From: Panax quinquefolius
Taxonomy: Eukaryota; Streptophyta; Magnoliopsida; Apiales; Araliaceae
Length of the DNA: 64,000 nucleotides
Direction: 5' to 3'
NCBI GenBank assembly: GCA_020205615.1
Contig: CM035160.1
Location: 122,045,552 to 122,109,551, forward strand
Shown here: in pieces, positions 33,018 to 46,726 of the stretch
Layout of the letters: each line of letters begins with the position of its first letter
Position numbering within the stretch: the first letter of the stretch is position 1
Made by a program: the position numbers and the translations under genes
The notes under the pieces: generated by a model
Told to the model about the DNA's origin: nothing
The model's input: only the letters and a program-made list of their open reading frames with translations
The model's database searches: none

Positions 33018-34160
33018 TGAAATTAGGATATGACACACTTAGAAGGGGGGTTGAATAAGTGAGTGAGCAAACTATGACCAATTTTTAAACTTTAAATTCT
33101 AACTATTGAATATAGCCTACTGTATCAAAGAATGCAGCTTGATGAATGAATGCAGTCTACCAAATTGAATTTTTGTTTAAGACAATATCTTGGTGAATTT
33201 ATAAGTCAGATAAAATACTTGATGTAAATATAATATCTCAAGATGAAGCAAAAGTTTATATTTTAAATATTAAGAAAACTAATTATCTTGAGAAATATTA
33301 AAGAAAATCAAGCAATAAAATAACACCAAGATTTTTTTACGTGGTTCAGCTATTACCCTCTATAATAATAGCCTAGTCCACGTCCAATGCCAACTAGTAT
33401 TGGAGACTCTCTTTTATTTCTTTAAATAACCCTTGTTACAAAATAGATTCTATCAAATTGAATTACAATAATTCACTTGAGCATACTTGCTCCTTGTGCA
33501 CCAATGCACCCCTTAAGCACCTAAGCTTCCTTGAACCTGTTTGTAACTTAAAACTTAATCCACCTGGATTAAAATCCTTTAGACAACACTTAGTCTAAAA
33601 ATATAAGATTACAATTATAGAGGTCTAATGATCAAAGAAAATAAGCAATTTAACAATGCAAGGCTCAACTAATGTATGCAATGATCAATTAATAACAGAA
33701 GGATATTACCGATTTATAGCCCACAAAATTATGCTGAGTATAATCAGAATTAGAGTAGCACAACAACAGATTTCAATTGCACCAAAATATTAAATAACTT
33801 TTTCAGTATATAAGTGCAATAATTGATTGTGAGTATTGTAATTTTATCACCGTTCTTAGTTCCTCTTATAGCCTTGAAATATTTTTACCGTTGCTTCATA
33901 AATGTTTACATTGTAAATAAAACTGCAACGTTCCAAAGATATTCTGTTGAAAATAATCATAACAAATCCAATAACCTTCGGATGTTAAATAGCTGTAGGA
34001 CTATCAAAACTAATCTAGAAAGAGACCAAGTCAAATAGGACTAGACCTGTAGCAATTATGATTCTAACAAAATTATCGCCACTCATATAACACGTGTGCA
34101 AGAGATATCATACTTCTTTTCAAATAGAGTGTTAACTTTGTAAATATAAGAAAGTATAAA
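33018..34160 (-). repeat. 3' LTR of the SIRE-like element, distal part
   Basis: The plus strand starts TGAAATTAGGATATGACACA and CTTAGAAGGGGGGTTGAATA, matching the 5' LTR fragment at 63955 (TGAAATTCGAGGATATAGCA). A TTTTTACGTGGTTCAGCTAT word (about 33336) and the CCACGTCCAATGCCAACTAG stretch follow, as in many plant copia LTRs. It breaks at 34160 where chromovirus C starts. Confidence 0.78.
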
Positions 34161-37100
34161 TGTAATGACCGAGAAATTCGGATCTTATTGTAAAATGATT
34201 TTATTTAATTAAATAATAATAAAATTCTATTTTATGTGTTATCAAGATGGTTGTCATTGTATAACCTATTGATGTTAGAATGTCGTAGTATTTGAGCTAC
34301 GTGAACGAATTAAAGTGTTTGAATTTTCAAGACGAAAATAAAAGTTTTCCGATTTTTTTTCGAAAAACACTATTCATCGGTATTTGCTCGGGATATATTT
34401 TTGAATTTCTGAGAAATACGTAATGATAGAATGACAAGGTAAGATGGATTATGTAATAAAAATCTAGTTATGGAAAATGTAATATTTCGCTTGCGGACTT
34501 AATTTATAAACGTTAAGGAAGGCGAAGTAGTAATGAATAAGTAATAATTGTATAATACTTAGGTATTGTACAAGGGAGAAAACGAGTATAATATGAAGTA
34601 TTATACGAGTTGGTATGAAGAACGAAATATCGTATATATTTTCTATATGAATTAGAATACGAAAATGATACATAAACTACGTGTCTATGTATTAAGTAAT
34701 GTTAATGGACTTGGAAGATTTGTTAACAATTGGTACAAGTCCAAGTGAATAAAATGTTAAGGCCCAATTATTAATTAATGAACCAAATAGTGTTTATTAA
34801 TGCAAAGCCCAAAGATTAAGTTGGTCCAAGCCCAAGCTAGAGTCCAATGAATTAATTGACCCATGGGGCAAACCATGTTAATATGGTTTAACTTGGTAAT
34901 CAAATTAAATGTGTGGTGATCAAGTGTTAGAAGTTATGACCAAGACTTAGGAGTAATGGCCAAACAAAAGATAAGTGTTGTGCTAGCCAAGTAATGAATA
35001 GTAAGGAGGTGGCTTAAGGAGGTGGGTTGAATTAATGACTAAACTACCCTAACTTTGCAATTTCTACAAATAGAGGAGGCATACAAGCCATTTGTTAGTT
35101 GTTCAAATAATCCAAAGATTATAAAGTGCTTAAGTGTTAGAGAGAATAAGCTACAATAAGTCACTTCCATAAGAAAGAAGAAGAAGAAGCTACTTACCAA
35201 GAATTCAAAAGTAAGACTTCTTCTCTAAATTATCTTCTATCTCTATTCATGATAGGTTGATAAGAAAAGATGGATTAAGGAACATGAATGTTAAGAAGTA
35301 AGAAGAATGAGTAAGCAATGAACTTAAGCCACATAAATTGGAAATAAGTCATTTGAATTTATAAAAGTTATGAACTTATTATAAGTTAACCTTGAATGTT
35401 AGTATGAAAATTATGAACTTATAATAAGTTAATTAAAGGGAGTGATATGGATGTAAAAGAACTTGTATGATCATATGTATCATGTATACCTAAGTTAAGT
35501 TATATGTTAAGAACATATAAGGAATGATGATTAAGAAACTTTAATTGTCATGTAAAAGTCATGAACAATAAAATCTTAAGTAGTTTATAATTTGACAAGT
35601 TATAAGCTCATGAAGAATAAGTCTAAAATCCAACAATGAATATAAGTTGTTGTAATAAGTATGTTGAGATGTTCACATGATGAATGGAATTCATTTGTAA
35701 TGTTGAACAAATCATAAGAATGAAGATTTTGCTTAGGAAATTGCACGATTGGGCGATAATATATTCGAATTAAGTAAAATTCTCGGAATAGAAGTCAAAT
35801 TTTGTGTTTGAACTTCGGAACTATGGTTTTCAATGGAGACAAATCATATTTGGCATTTTAAGAGTTGCGGACTCAAAAATGGCCGGATTGACTTAGAAAG
35901 CGAAGAAAGCAGCGTTGAGCGTTCACGAACGTTTATCGTTTTTCGTTAAAAATGAACCAATAGGTGAATTTTTAGCAAAGCGAAGTCAAATAGATAAAAT
36001 TCTTGCATGAGCAGCGTAGATTACGTAATTTGTGAACCGTAGGCTTTTGAGCGAGCTAATTCGGACTTATAACGAAGAAGTTATGCATCAGGAAGTTCAC
36101 AAAATTCAAAATTGAAATTTTTTACGGTGCCGCGAGAGTTGTGCCATGGGCCAACCCTAAACTCCCTAAGTCCGCAGCACTGTGTAGCATAGTGTGTCAA
36201 GAGCACCTTTGCAAGTTTTTATGAGCATGAAGCGTAAAGTATAATTTGTGCATTGTACGCCGTATACTGATCTGAAAATCTTCTGGTGGTGTGGTGTTTG
36301 CATGGTTGCCCAATAAATAAGGACTCATGTGCATGACGCCAGATCTCGAGAACAAGGATGGTAATGAATGTTTCTAAGTACAAAGAAAAGAAAGTTAATT
36401 GATTTAAAAGTAAACACAACTAAGGAATGTAATGTAGCATTGTTTAAACTTTGTTAAACCTTAAGGATGTTGTATAAAGGTTGAGATAACCTAGTCGAAT
36501 ATAAATGCAAGGATAATGATAAAGCGAGCAGATAATAAGCTGAATCTAATACACAATTAGATTGAGATAAAAGGTACGATATAGTCATATACATACTTGA
36601 TTATATGTGACCTAATGTAAGGCATTATGTGATCATGTATTGTAGAGACTTGAAAGACTTGAACATAAAGTTAATATCTAAAGTAGCAGACGCTAAAAGG
36701 CAAGTATTCTAACTCTTGTCTCGGTTCATTACGAACAAGTTTTGAAGTTCATGTATTATTTTCGCATGAATTGAGGTATGTTGAAGTTAAAGCCAATTCC
36801 TTTGGCTAGACTTAGACTTGATATATTGATAATCTATTCATTTATTATCAAATGTTGTTATCTTTTGTCAACTACTTGATATGGTTTCAAAAAAGAAGGC
36901 TGAAATGTTAAACAAATGTTTTGTCGGGTAAAGCAGCGAGCACGTGAGGTTGCCAAATGCTTAAAGCGTGCATACGTTTAATGGATGTAGTGTTGATCAA
37001 CATATAAGTACAATAAGTGATCACCTAGAAGTGCTCATAAGTAATATCAGACTACGGACTTAGTTCAGGTTGTCCTTTTCAATAAAGAATGAATACTCGA

Positions 37101-37604
37101 GGTCTTTGACGGAGTAAATGTTTTACTAAATATTGTTATTATTGTAAAACATTTTGAAAGAAAGATGAAGTGCTATTTTGAATTATCAATAGTACTTCAT
37201 AACTATTATTTCGATTATTGAAGATATCTGATTCAGTATGTGTCAAGCATGTTGTTATTGAATTGTTATACTTGTTGAGCTAGTTATGCTCACTCTTGCT
37301 TGAACCATATGAATGCGACTAAAATCTTGAGCGTCCAGAAGGATCGAAAAAGGATAAAGGAAAAGCTAAAGGTAGATTGTTAATTTGTCTTGTAATAGTA
37401 TAGGTCTATTGTTGTAATGTAAGCGATATTATGACAAAGAACCTTTGTAATGGGTATAGAACACAGGAAATGTAAATATTACTTTAAATATATAGAAGTT
37501 ATATTCGTTCTTTGAGACTTTTCAATTGAATGAATGTATGAATGTTATGCGATATATAGCACCATCATCGGGTTGGAAGATACACGGATTTGGGAAGCGC
37601 TACA
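34161..37604 (+). repeat. 5' LTR of chromovirus C
   Basis: 3444 bp, ending GGGAAGCGCTACA. The TATA-like site is TACAAATAG at 35065, where the 3' LTR has TATAAATAG at 44198. A TTGAGCTAGTTATGCTCACT block near 37276 corresponds to CTAGTTGAGCTCACCC in families A and B. The differences from the 3' LTR cluster at short words with CG (compare about 35880-36330 with 45000-45480). Confidence 0.88.
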
Positions 37605-37607
37605 AGT

Positions 37608-37620
37608 TGTTATCAAAGCC
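37608..37620 (+). other. Primer binding site of chromovirus C
   Basis: TGTTATCAAAGCC lies three bases after the LTR. It matches TGGTATCAGAGCC except for two bases, so it is a weak but probable initiator tRNA-Met site. Confidence 0.6.
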
Positions 37621-37787
37621 TAGGTTATAAAACTTAAGGGGGGAAAGTAGAACCTTAAGTCATAACCTTAAGAAAAAGAATAAAAGTAAAAGATGGAAAG
37701 TAACCCTATAAAAATGCATTATATTATGTTATGTGTTTCTATTATTTTCTTGGCGTGTACTAATCAAACTATATTGTTTTATTGTAG

Positions 37788-39760
37788 ATGTCAGGAGAAA
37801 ATGATATGTATAGAGATATACATGTAGTGAGCGAGAATTAGGTTAATCGGGTAGAATACTACCAAATCAGTAGTGATGGGAACAGAGAGGTGGTGACAAT
37901 CGAGTCTGGAGACTCGGACGATTTAGACTACATATACATATTTGATGGCATGCTAAAGGAGGAGGTGGGCGTGATGTCCTTTGACGGAGTTCCACCTACG
38001 GAGGAATTGTCTCTGGGGGAATCGATGAAGAGCCTTTGTTTATGTCGGTATTGGATAGGAATGTCCATTCTTGCCAAGAGGTTAAGGAGTTGAAAGAGGA
38101 ACTCCAAGTTTGTCAGTGAGGACAAGAATAGCATGGAGGAATGTGGGAAGAGGAGCACGATGATAGAATTCTAGCTAAGGACAAGGTCAGAAAGCTGAAA
38201 TGTGAAGTCTTTGAGCTCAGCGGGAGCTAAAGACTAAGCAAGAGGAAGTTGGAGAGGATGTCCTATATACATAGGAGTTCTCATGTGGATTTCGATGACG
38301 GTGGTTGGGTATCGATAGAGAAGCGGAGACGGACGAGACACCTTATCGGTAGAGATGTTATTCTTAGATGCGGCGACAAAGAATTTTGAGAATGCCCTCG
38401 TCGGATGTAATCTAGCAATAGCTAGAGTAGCTTAGATATATAAATATTATGTATCTAGTAGTACGTAAAACCCTCTTTTGTATAACAAAGGGTAGTCTTT
38501 TTAAATAAATCCCAATTTTGGAAAGTAATTGCGGGATGGTAATGTAATCGGCTAAAATTTGAGTAATGTAAACAATGTAGTGTTATACTACAAGTTATGA
38601 ATCAATATAAGTCTTTTTATGGAATATATTGAGTAATGAGTATGAGTTATTGTTTTATTACAAATAATAACAAACCAATAAGAATAAAGTAATAATGATG
38701 TGTTGTTTTCTTAACGACAAAATGCACATGAGAAGAGACAAGCGAAATCAAGGCACTAATGTTAACCAATAGGGAGGTGGTCGATTAATCAATGCGGGAG
38801 TTCGTTAATCTTTTAACGGCTACATTTAATAGAAGCGAGGGCTAATGTACGTGATTCACGGAGTAATCTGAGCTACTACTTTTAAGGATTTTAAAAAGTG
38901 TACGGTCATGGGAGTTTAAAGGAACTACGGACCTATAAAGCCAGACTTGGGTAAAAGAAATCGAGAAAGCATTTGTAATAACAAATGTTGAGGGGAGGTC
39001 AAAAGGTTGCCTTTGCAACCTATTTGATGAAAGGAGAGGCCAACTTACGGTGGGAGGCAAACCCGGGCTAGAGGCGATATAGGAAACCTAACGTGGGAGA
39101 GGTTGAGGAGATTTTCTTGAGAACTATTTTCCCACAGTATCTGAGGAGGATGGAAATGAGGTTTCTTGAATTGAAACAAGGGAGATGATGCGGTTCCCGA
39201 GTATCTTTGCCAAGTTTAATGAATTGACACGATTTGCTCCACATCAAGTGGACCTTTGAAGTGAGAAAGGCTAGAAGATTTGAGCGGGGCTTGAAACCTG
39301 GCTCTCTATAAGTAGAATCTCTCGTGTTTCAAAGTACTTCCTTTGGAACCATATTAGAAAAGGCTATAATAATTAGAAGGTGGGAATGAGGCTCTCGCCC
39401 GATTACCACGAGGATAAGAAAAACAAGGGCAAGGTTGATGGAGGAACCGAGGCCAGGGAGCGATGGAAGTGGCGGCGGTCGAAAGAGGAAGGGCTTTAAC
39501 TAACTGGGAATATAGGAGTAAAACAAGGGGATTCTAAGAGGAGGATTGAGGCCTGTAAGACCTGCGGGAAGACTCACTTAGGGGTCTATCTCAAAGGAAA
39601 GGCAATATGTTATAATTGTGGATAGGAAGGGCACATTTCGCCTAACTGTCCAAATTCGAAGAAAAATCACGGATGTTTTGTATGTGGATCAACTGACCAC
39701 ATAGCGAAGAACTGCCCGAAGAAGGGGACAGAAGGAAATAAGGGAACTAATAGCGGTAAG
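37788..39760 (+). pseudogene. gag of chromovirus C, decayed
   Basis: The probable start ATG at 37788 (MSGENDMYRDIHVVSEN) is followed within 20 codons by a TAG. Acidic sequence follows (VVTIESGDSDDLDYIYI), and a gag-domain trace is near 39000-39290 (shifted frames). Two zinc knuckles survive near the end: C-YN-C-G-stop-EG-H-ISPN-C (about 39609-39650) and C-FV-C-GSTD-H-IAKN-C (about 39673-39714), the first interrupted by TAG. Knuckles bind the element RNA. Many frame changes; not functional. Confidence 0.75.
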
Positions 39761-41720
39761 TTGGCTATTAGTGGTCCAGCTCAGCCGGGTAAATCAATGG
39801 CCCGCACTTTTAATATGACGGTCCAAGATGCGGTGGCATCAGGGGATGTAGTTGCAGGTATTATTCCGATCAATAACATAAATGCATACGTGCTATTTGA
39901 TTTGGGTGCTACTTGTTCGTTTATAGCATGTGATTTTGCTAGACGACTAGAATTATTTCCCGAAAAATTGCCTATACCTTTGAACATTAAGGTAGCAAAG
40001 CGAAGAGATAATTTCTGTTGAAGATATTCATAGGAGTTATTTGCGTAGATATGCGTGGTTGTAAGTTATCGGTAGATTTAATCTTGATAAAGTTAGGAGA
40101 ATTGACGTAATTCTCGGAATGGATTGGTTGATTAACCATGGAGCAATTATAGATTGCCAAAAAGAAATGTGTGAGCATCGGGGCGTTGAAACGACCTCAC
40201 TGTAGTATTTTACGGTAATAAATCGCCGGGGACGTTAAGTGTTGCCTTACGATGACATAAACTAGAAAACTCTTAAGGAAGGGATGTGTAGGTTATCTAT
40301 GCCGTGTTGTTGATACCCGGAGAGTGGGAGCAACCATAGAACAAATACCTATAGTAAGCGAATTCATGGATGTATTTCCAAGTGAGTTCTGGGTTTCTGG
40401 CCGGATAGGGAGATCGAATTTGTGATAGACATTGTGCGGGAAGCGACACACCGGTCTCGAGGACTTGCGTGTCGTATGGCGCTGTGGAAATGAAAGAACT
40501 AATGGTTGATTCTGAGGAACTATTGGACGAGAAAGTACATTCAACCAAGTGTTTTTCCGTAGTAGGAAACTTAGGTGTTGTTTGTCAAGAAGAAAGATGG
40601 ATCGTTAAGGCTTTGTATCGACTATCGGGAGTTGAACAAGTTAACGATAAAGAATAAATACCCATTGCCCGGGATCGATGATCTCTTTGATCAATTGAAA
40701 AGGGCAAAGTATTTTCTAAAATAGATTTCTTGACGGGGTATCATCGGTTGAAGGTTAGGAAGGAAGATGTACTAAAGATGGCATTCGGGACTCGTTATGG
40801 TCATTCTGAGTTTTGGTGATGTCATTTGGGTTGTGAATGCACTTCTTTGCATTTATGGATATGATGAGCGAGTGTTCAAACCATATTTGGACAAGTTCAT
40901 CGTTGTGTTTATCGATGATATTCTAGTCTATTCTAAGGCGTCGAGGAAGATCATCTTTGAACACTTAAGATTAGTGTTGGAGACACTAAGGAAGGAGAAG
41001 TTATATCTGAAATTCACCAAATGTGAATTTTGGTTTGGAAAAAGTGTAGATTTTTAGGTCGTGTCATTGACGAGAGGGGATTTCGGTGGATCCGGTGAAG
41101 GTAGAAGCGATAATGAATTGGGAACAACGAAAAGCGCCGGTGAGGTGCGGAGTTTCCTAGGGTTAGCGGTCTTATCGAAGATTTATCCAAGATTTTTGAA
41201 GATAGCTACCTCGTTGACTAATTTAACAAGGAAGGCGGTGAAATACGTATGGACGGATAAATGTGAAGACAATTTTCAAGAACTGAAGAAAAGATTAAGT
41301 GAAGCGCCTGTTTTGTCATTGCCAGATGATATAGGAAATTTTGTAGTGTATAGTGATGCTTCACATAGAGGACTTGGTTGTGTGCTTATGCAACATGGCA
41401 AAGTCATTGTGTATGCATCATGACGATTGAAGGATTATGAGAAAGTTTATCCTACTCATGATCTAGAGGCTGGCCATGATAGTGTTTGCCCTAAAGATAT
41501 GGAGACATTATCTTTATGGGGAAAATGTGAGATATATATGGGACCATAAAAGTCTAAAGTATATCTTCACTCGAGAAGGAGTTGAATATGAGGCAGAGAA
41601 GATGGCTAGAGTTGATAAAGGATTATGATTGTGAAATCTGTATCACCTGGGAAAGGCCGATGTAGTTCTTACGGCGCCTTAAGTAGGAAGGGTCGGGAAA
41701 AGTTGTCTATGTTAACGGCT
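39761..41720 (+). pseudogene. Protease, reverse transcriptase and RNase H of chromovirus C, decayed
   Basis: The protease piece (39761-40021) reads ARTFNMTVQDAV and an active-site region FDLGATCSFIA, where D-S-G or D-T-G is expected (middle residue now Leu). ILGMDWLINHG follows near 40110 in another frame. RT pieces lie at about 40550-41060, with FIDDILVYSK at about 40908-40937 keeping the catalytic Asp pair. RNase H (about 41340-41690) has [20 protein letters not shown], then TGA at 41421 and shifted pieces of the HDLE, DHKSLKY and ALSRK motifs. Confidence 0.78.
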
Positions 41721-43230
41721 CAAAATGAGTTAATAACGAGAGATGGCTAGGATGGAAATAGAAGTAAAGATCTTAGAGTGATTGAGGCGGATACTCTTTA
41801 TGACGGAGATGCGATCTACCATCATAGAGAGAGTCGAGGGAGTACAACTCAAGGTGATGAGTGTAACCAAATGAAAAAGCGGTTATCGAGAAGGAAGATA
41901 CTAAGTATAGTCTTGATAATGAGGGATTATTAAGATTTGAAGGAAGAATTTGGGTTAGAATGAGATGGAATTAAAGGAGCAAGTGTTACAAGAAGCTCAT
42001 AGTTGAGGTACTCGATACATCATGGTAGCACTAAGATGTATCAAGACCTTGACAACGAGTTTTGGTGGCCAAACATGAAGAGAGAAATAGCGAGTATGTG
42101 AGTAGGTGCTTGACTTGTCAAAAAGTTAAGTAGAACATCAACGACCAGTGGCTTATTACGGTCATTGGAGATTCTAGAATGGAAGTGGGAGCATATCACG
42201 ATGGACTTCGTGGTGGGACTTCGATGACGAATAAAGGTGCGATTCGATTTGGGTAATAGTGGACCGGTTTGTGAAGTCGGCTCACTTTTTGCCAATTAGG
42301 GTCAAGTATAACTTAGACAGATTAGCTAAACTTTATGTTAAGGAAATCATTTCGGACATGGAGTACCGATGTCGATTGTGTCGATCGTGATCCACGATTC
42401 ACATCGAACTTTTGGAGGAGTTTGCAAGAAACGGTTGGGAACACGGTGAAGTTAAGCACAACTTATCATCCCAAACCGATGGGGGGAGGCGAGAGAGAAC
42501 AATTTGAGGCGTTAGAAGACATGTTGAGGTCTTGCGTCATGGATTTCAAGGGTAGTTGGGATGATCACCTACCACTAGTAGAGTTTTGCGTATAACAATG
42601 GTTATCATGCAAGCATAGGTATGCCGCCGTATGAAGCTGTATGGAAGAAAGTGCGAGAACACCATTATGTTGGGATGAGGTGGGGGAAGCTTGGGATGCT
42701 AGGACCGAAATTGGTGCGGCGGGGCGGCGGATGTGGTAAAGTTAATTCAGATGCGTCTCGTCACAGCTCAGGACAGACAGAAGAAGTATGCGGACTCGCA
42801 TAGACTAAGTCGAGAGTTTGAAGTGGGCTCGTATGTGTTTCTAAAGGTATCTCCCTGGAAAGGAAAGATACGCTTTGGAAAGAAAGGAAAGTTAAGTCCA
42901 AGGTTTATAGGACCTTTTGAGATATTAAAACGGGTGGGAGAGGTAGCTTATGTGATAGCATTACCTCCAGACCTAGAACGGATACATAACGTGTTTCACG
43001 TATCTGTATTACGTCCATATAAGCCGGACTATAAGCATGTAATCGAGTATGAGCCGATTCATATCGAGAAAGACTTAACATATGAAGAATCGCCGATCTG
43101 GATCATTGATAGAAAGGAACAAGTTACGAGGAACAAGGTAATACCATCGATAAAGGTAGTATGGAAGAACCACGATCTTTGAAGAAGCAGCGTGGGAATT
43201 AGAAGAAAAGATGAAAAAATTTTCTCCATC
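41721..43230 (+). pseudogene. Integrase and chromodomain of chromovirus C, decayed
   Basis: Integrase pieces in three frames include a CLTCQK zinc part near 42107, a core start (WEHITMDFV, about 42185), DRDPRFTSNFWRSLQ (about 42385) and a degraded Glu region. The C-terminal frame from 42733 is better kept: ADSHRLSREFEVGSYVFLKV, FIGPFEILKRVGEVAYVIAL, IHNVFHVSVLRPY. A chromodomain-like end follows, IIDRKEQVTRNKVIPSIKVV then WKNHDL, broken by TGA at 43180. The last residues (AAWELEEKMKK) are in another frame. Confidence 0.8.
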
Positions 43231-43275
43231 TATTTGATTAAAGTGAGAGGCGAGATTAGGGATGAGAATCTTTAT

Positions 43276-43288
43276 AAGGGGGGAAGAA
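43276..43288 (+). other. Polypurine tract of chromovirus C
   Basis: AAGGGGGGAAGAA lies directly before the 3' LTR start at 43289. Confidence 0.75.
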
Positions 43289-46200
43289 TGTAACGGTAGA
43301 AATTCGGATCTTATTGTAAAATGATTTTATTAAATTAAATAATAATAAAATTCTATTCTATGTATTATCAAGATGGTTGTCATTGTGTATAACCTATTGA
43401 TGTTAGAATGTAAGTAGTATTTGAGCTACGTGAATGAATTAAAATGTTTGAATTTCCAGAGCGAAAATAAAAGTTTTCGAGAAATTTTTTGAAAAACACT
43501 ATTCATCGGTATTTGTTCGGGGGATATATTTTGAATTTCAAGAAATAAGTAATGATAGAATGAATGATGTAAGATGGATTATGTAATAAAAATCTAGTTA
43601 TGGAAAATGTAATATTTAAACTTATGGACTTAATTTATAAGCGTTAAGGAAGGCGAAGTAGTAATGAATAAGTAATAATTTTATAATACTTAAGTATTGT
43701 ACAAGGGTAATGAAAGCGAGTATAATATGAAGTATTATACGAGTTAGTATGAAGAATGAAATATCATATATATTTTCTATATGAATTAGAATCTGAAAAT
43801 GATACATAAACTATATGTATATGTATTAAGTAATGTTAATGGACTTGGAAGATTGGTTAACAATTGGTACAAGTCAAGTGAATAAAATGTTAAGGCCCAA
43901 TTATTAATTAATGAACCAAGTTAGTGTTTATTAATGCAAAGCCCAAAGATTAAGTTGGTCCAAGCCTGAGCTAGAGTCGATGAATTAATTGACCCATGGG
44001 GCAAACCATGTTAATATGGTTTAACTTGGTAATCAAATTAAATGTGTGGTGATCAAGTGTTAAAAGTAATGACCAAGACTTAGGAATAATGGCCAAGCAA
44101 AAGATAAGTGTTGTGCTAGCCAAGTAATAAATAGTAAGGAGGTGGCTTAAGGAGGTGGGTTGAATTAATGACTAAACTACCCTAGCTTTGCAATTTTTAT
44201 AAATAGAGGAGGCATACAAGCCATTTGTTAGTTGTTAAAATAATCCAAAGATTATAAAGTGCTTAAGTGTTAGAGAGAATAAGCTCTGATAAGTCACTTT
44301 CATAAGTAAGAAGAAGAAGAAGAAGCTACTTACCAAGAATTCAAAAGTAAGACTTCTTCTCTAAATTATCTTCTATCTCTATTCATGATAGGTTGATAAG
44401 AAAAGATGGATTAAGGAACATGAATGTTAAGAAGTAAGAAGAATGAGTAAGCAATGAACTTAAGCCACATAAGTTGGAAATAAGTCATTTGAACTTATAA
44501 AAGTTATGAACTTATTATAAGTTAACTTGAATGTTAGTATGAAAATTATGAACTCGTAATAAGTTAATTAAGGGGAGTGATATGGATGTAAAGGAACTTG
44601 TATGATCATATGTATCAAGTATACCTAAGTTAAGTTATATGTTAAGAGCATATAAGGAATGATGATTAAGGAAACTTTAATTGTCATAAGTCATGAACAA
44701 TAAAATCTTAAGTAGTTTATAATTTGACAAGTTATAAGCTCATGAAGAATAAGTCTAAAATCCAACAATGAATATAATTTGTTGTAATAAGTATGTTGAG
44801 ATGTTCACATGATGAATGGAATTCATTTGTAATGTTGAACAAATCATAAGAATAAAGATTTTCCAGAAATTGCACAATTGGACGATAATCGTTGAATTTG
44901 TAAAATTCTCGGAATAGAAGTCAAATTTTGTGTTTGAACTCGGAACTATGGTTTTCCAATGGAGACGAGTCATATTTGGCATTTAAGAGTTGTGGACTTG
45001 AAAATGACCAGATTCTGACTTAGAACGAAGAAACGAGCGTTGAACGTTCACGAACGTTTATCGTTTTGGTTAAAAATGAACCAATAGTTGAGTTTTTAGC
45101 AAACGAAGTCAAATAGATAAATTTTTTACATGAACGCGTAGATTACGTAATTTGTGAACCGTAGGCTTTTGAACGAGCCAATTCGGACTTATAACGAAGA
45201 AGTTATCGTCAGGAAGTTCATAAAATTTAAAAAAATGAATTTTTTTACGGTGCGCGAGTTGGCGTATGCATATTTCAACCCTAAACTAAAAGCCGAGTCA
45301 CGCGGTAGCATAACAGTGTTCGAGCACACTGCAAGAGTTCGGCCATGTGACGTGGCGTAGTACAATACAATTTGTATGCGCATGGCGCCATGTATGATCT
45401 GAAAATCTTACGGAGTGTGTGGAAATAAATGTGCCCAATAAAGTAAGGACTCGCGCATGTATAAAGCTTGCGGTCTCAAAACAAGGATGGTAATGAATGT
45501 TTCTAAGTACAAAGAAAAGAAAGCTAATTGATTTAAAAGTAAACACAACCTAAGGAATGTAATGTAGCATTGTTTAAACTTTGTTAAACCTTAAGGATGT
45601 TGTATAAAGGTTGCGATAACCTAGTCGAATATAAATGCAAGGATAATGATAAACCGGAACAGATAATAACTGAATCTAATACACAATTAGATTGAGATGA
45701 AGGGTACGATATAGTCATATACATACTTGATTATATGTGACCTAATGTAGGCATTATGTGATCATGTATTGTAGAGACTTGAAAGACTTGAACATAAAGT
45801 TAATATACCGTAGCGGGGCGCTAAAGGCAAGTATTCTAACTCTTGTCTCAGTTCATTCTGAACAAGTTTTGAAGTTCATGTATTCTTTCGCTTGAATTGA
45901 GGTATGTTGAAGTTAAAGCCAATTCCTTTGGCTAGACTTGATATATTGATAATCTATTCATTTATTATCAAATGTTGTTATCTTTTGTCAACTACTTGAT
46001 ATGATTTTCAAAAAAGAAATTTGAAATGTTAAACAAATGTTTTGTCGGAAAAGCAGCGCGTGCACGTGAGGTTGCCAAATGCTTAAACGTGCATACGTTT
46101 AATGGATGTAGTGTTGATCAACATAGAGTACAATAGGCTGATCACCTAGAAGTGCTCGTAAGTAATATCGAGCTTACGAACTTGCTTTCGGGTTGTCCTT

Positions 46201-46726
46201 TTCAATAAAGAATGAATACTCGAGGTCTTTGGTAGGAGTAAATGTTTTACTAAATATTGTTATTATTGTAAAACAATTTGAAAGAAAGATGAAGTGTTAT
46301 TTTAAATTATCAATAGTACTTCATAACTATTATTCGATTATTGAAGATATACGATTATATATAGTCAAGCATGTTGTTATTGAATTGTTATACTTCTTTG
46401 AGCTAGTTATGCTCACTCTTGCTTGAACCATATGAATGCGACTAATTGAGCGTCTCGAAGGATCGAAAAAGGATAAAGGAAAAGCTAAAGGTAGATTGTT
46501 AAGTTTGTCTTGTAATATTATAGGTCTATTGTTGTAATGTCGATATTATGACAAAGAACCTTTGTAATGTAAGCGATATTATGAAGTTATGAGAACCTTT
46601 GTATAATGGGTATAGAACGGGTTGGAAGACAGGAAATGTAAATATTACTTTAATTATATAGAAGTTATTGATTAATGTTCTTTGAGACATAAATTTTCAA
46701 TTGAATGATATGTATGAATGTTTATG
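43289..46726 (+). repeat. 3' LTR of chromovirus C, end missing
   Basis: It is collinear with the 5' LTR up to TGTATGAATGTTTATG (about 46711-46726), then sequence changes to an A-type LTR. The TATA box TATAAATAG is at 44198. Near 46500-46640 a short block (TTATGACAAAGAACCTTTGT) is partly duplicated relative to the 5' LTR. Confidence 0.85.

Larger units (their letters stand above)
34161..46726 (+). mobile_element. Chromovirus C (Ty3/gypsy), heavily decayed, 3' end lost
   Basis: LTRs start TGTAATGACCGAGAAATTCG and TGTAACGGTAGAAATTCGGA. The 5' LTR is 3444 bp and ends GCGCTACA. Primer site, gag with double zinc knuckle, protease, RT, RNase H, integrase and chromodomain follow in plus orientation. 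Its LTR differs from those of A and B, so it is a separate family of the same clade. The last 80 or so bases of the 3' LTR are missing and an A-type LTR follows directly, so no target duplication can be checked. Coding is broken by dozens of short indels and stops. Confidence 0.87.

Noticed and set aside
37890..38158. A functional acidic protein in chromovirus C
   Set aside because: The frame lies after an early stop in gag and before more frame breaks; it is the gag N-terminal remnant.
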